Assembly: GCA_003864495.1 (NCBI GenBank)
Contig: ML133453.1
Coordinates: 975,762 to 1,039,761, forward strand
From: Nemopilema nomurai
Lineage: Eukaryota > Cnidaria > Scyphozoa > Rhizostomeae > Rhizostomatidae
DNA: 64,000 bases
Direction of reading: 5' to 3'
Shown: positions 62,208-64,000 of the stretch, one piece after another
Position numbering within the stretch: the stretch's first letter is position 1
Layout: the number at the start of each line of letters is the position of its first letter
Notes under the pieces: model-generated
The model's input: the letters and a program-made list of their open reading frames with translations, nothing else
Database searches by the model: none
What the model was told of the DNA's origin: nothing
Position numbers and translations under genes: made by a program

Positions 62208-62245
62208 ATGCCTTTTTTATATGAAACTGCTTCAATTCCACAAAG

Positions 62246-62253
62246 TATAAAAG
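62246..62253 (+). promoter_or_regulatory. TATA box of the second cysteine-rich gene
   Basis: TATAAAAG, the same strand and relative place as in the first paralog. Transcription would start near 62276 and give a non-coding exon of about 50 nt ending at 62324. Confidence 0.65.
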
Positions 62254-62324
62254 GCAGTTAATATATCCTCCTGAAGATTTCACAACATTGTAGTGGAAAG
62301 ATGATACTCTGCAAACTAAAACAG

Positions 62325-62647
62325 GTAACCCATTGCCGCTCGTGCTTACATTCAAATTTATTGCACAGTATACGGGGTGTCTTTGAATATATCTAACAAT
62401 CCGCTATACTTTTACAAATAAAGTACACCTTAGGGGGCAAACACGTTCATGCTATGAGCTATTAGACAAATTAAAGGTATGTAAAAATTTATGTTGTGCA
62501 ATCAAATTTCACGCAATCATTTTTAGCAGTGCGATTGAATGAAAATTTCGATTACAGTTTCTTGCAGTGGACCTAATGCTTATCTAAGTATAAAGTTTAA
62601 GTGATTCAAGACAATTTTCAAACTTTCCTCTTTAACTTTATTTACAG
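62325..62647 (+). other. Intron in the 5' untranslated region of the second cysteine-rich gene
   Basis: Donor AACAG/GTAACC and acceptor CTTTATTTACAG/A bound 323 bp. It removes an upstream ATG (62601) that would otherwise add 20 residues in front of the signal peptide. Confidence 0.65.
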
Positions 62648-62660
62648 AGTGCTTGAGAAC

Positions 62661-63038
62661 ATGAAAAAGATGATTGTTGTCCTGCTTGTTCTACCATTTC
62701 TAATGGCTTACTTGGACACATCTGACGCAAACGAGCAAAAAATCCAGTGCAAGTCATCCACAGAGGGCCTCATAATGTCTGGCAATGTGTGTTCTTTCAG
62801 CTGCTGTTTGGGGCAGAAATTGAGGTTCATGAAGAAGACAGGGTTTGAGAGGTGCATCTGGTTTGCTAGAACTGGTACACCTTGCTTCCAAAGTGGGTAT
62901 AAATTTAAGCACAAAACCGTCATTATGTATAATAGTCAAGAATGCTACATTTGTAATGATGGCCGGCATGTCCACTATGGTGTCAGGAATACAGCTACAG
63001 GTGCAAGACTAGGCTACACCCTCGTGAGATTTGGGTGA
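62661..63038 (+). CDS. Secreted cysteine-rich protein, 125 aa (paralog 2)
   Basis: Start chosen at ATG 62661, 13 bp into the exon, because the protein then opens with a textbook signal peptide (MKKMIVVLLVLPFLMAYLD, cleavage near Ala23). The mature part of about 100 residues has eight cysteines at 30, 44, 48, 49, 65, 75, 95 and 98, enough for four disulfides, with the adjacent pair in CSFSCC and a CxxC near the C-terminus. It is basic and ends GYTLVRFG. The only relative seen here is the frameshifted copy at 55885-56324, 6.8 kb upstream on the same strand, with the same promoter and intron layout. Small secreted disulfide-rich proteins often serve defence, signalling or venom roles, but nothing here says which. 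I do not recognise the family. Confidence 0.8.
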   Translation: MKKMIVVLLVLPFLMAYLDTSDANEQKIQCKSSTEGLIMSGNVCSFSCCLGQKLRFMKKTGFERCIWFARTGTPCFQSGYKFKHKTVIMYNSQECYICNDGRHVHYGVRNTATGARLGYTLVRFG

Positions 63039-63114
63039 ATCCTCACTGCTTCTGAACGGAAAACTGTGTGATACTCAATCGCATCCGTGGCTACATCTTT
63101 TCTTTTAAATATTC

Positions 63115-63120
63115 AATAAA
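63115..63120 (+). terminator. Poly(A) signal of the second cysteine-rich gene
   Basis: AATAAA 77 bp after the stop codon. The first paralog has AATGAA at the aligned place. Confidence 0.7.
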
Positions 63121-64000
63121 GTGATGGATCACTGGAAAGTTGTTCATCAATCTTGAACATTGTTGTTTAATTGTTATCAAATCACGCGCAATAATGATAT
63201 AAATCAAGACCAAGGGAATGCTTTGGTTTTTTCTGTCTACGTTTATCTACACGCCTTTTCTTGTCATACTTTTATATTATTTATAGCCTTTTAGTTGGAC
63301 TTTTTAGCTTAGCAAATCTGGTTGCATTCAAAATTGGCATTAAAGATATGTTAAACAATGAAGAGAAAACATTCTTGTTTTCTTGTGGTGACTAGCAATC
63401 AGCCTGGTTTCCATATAATATTTACGCATTTATTGCAAAAACACCCATATCCCAAATGCCTTCATGAAAGCCGGTTTATAGGCAAGTGTTATGATAGAGA
63501 AATTTTTTTTGAATTTCACAATAGACACACAGCTGCATGTTTAACGCCATTTCATCCTACACTTGATGAAATTAGAAATAGAACAATGACAGGCCTTTCC
63601 ATTATCGCATTTCCACTCTCTTCCTTGAGGATTAGTTCAAGACTGTAAAAAATGCAAATGCCACCAATAGTTCTACGGGATTTGTATTAATCCCTAAAAA
63701 GTGTATCCCAGGCAATTCTCTCCTTCGACAACCTACAGATAAAAGTTTAAAAATGGGAAAAGATAAACTTGTCAGAGGAAAGTCTATGTTTTCTGCTTTA
63801 CAATTCTACAAAGTAATTGTCGTAGTTGCTCGGATTTTGTAAAAACCTGGCCGGCACATACGCGCCTAGTACGCCCCGGGCTCTGGTTTTTGCGAAGAGA
63901 AAATAATGAAAAACGCGGGAAGGGTTCCTTTCATGTACTGAGACATTTGCACATTAAATTGCAATATTTGCTCTCGGGAATGACTTTGTAATGAACATGC
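63121..64000. other. AT-rich right end without a recognisable gene
   Basis: An ORF at 63358-63648 (+, 96 codons) has no signal peptide, domain or promoter that I can support. Nothing else stands out. Confidence 0.4.

Overview
The window is eukaryotic and almost certainly metazoan, probably an invertebrate; I cannot name the species. The evidence is Pol II-type U1 and U2 snRNA genes with animal-like sequence, an AT-rich flank with TATA boxes, GT-AG introns and AATAAA signals, and small secreted cysteine-rich proteins.

Positions 1-53520 are one head-to-tail tandem array with a unit of about 2.03 kb. There are 26 complete units and a truncated 27th, and the array runs off the left edge. Every unit carries one U2 snRNA gene and, except for the truncated last unit, one U1 snRNA gene. 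All are on the minus strand, giving 27 U2 and 26 U1 copies. The genes are nearly invariant. The spacers hold a (CCTA)n tract upstream of U2, a 12-bp minisatellite, a (CGAA)n stretch and a (GCT)n(ACT)n stretch. Most length variation is in the CCTA tract. I find no protein gene in the unit: its many short ORFs lie antisense to snRNA genes or in simple repeats. A 411-base N gap lies in unit 8.

The array has higher-order structure. Units 9-14 are a homogeneous subfamily (B) with shared diagnostic changes. Units 15-18 repeat units 1-4 at a constant offset of 28,583 bp, including rare private indels. This is either a very recent multi-unit duplication or an assembly duplication. The array ends abruptly at 53520, only 28 bp upstream of the start of the last U2 gene, so that copy has lost its normal promoter. 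A 75-nt polypurine run and four AGGTCA half-sites follow the break.

Positions 53521-64000 are ordinary AT-rich, gene-poor DNA. They hold two paralogous genes for small secreted cysteine-rich proteins (around 55.6-56.3 kb and 62.2-63.1 kb, both plus strand). Both have the same layout: a conserved upstream element, a TATA box, a short non-coding exon, an intron, then a single coding exon. The first is broken by a net 1-base deletion; the second is intact. Between them is a fold-back element of about 1.04 kb with 300-bp inverted arms and a 10-bp flanking direct repeat. The snRNA array supplies two core spliceosome RNAs (U1 for 5' splice site, U2 for branch site); the secreted proteins have no visible link to it.
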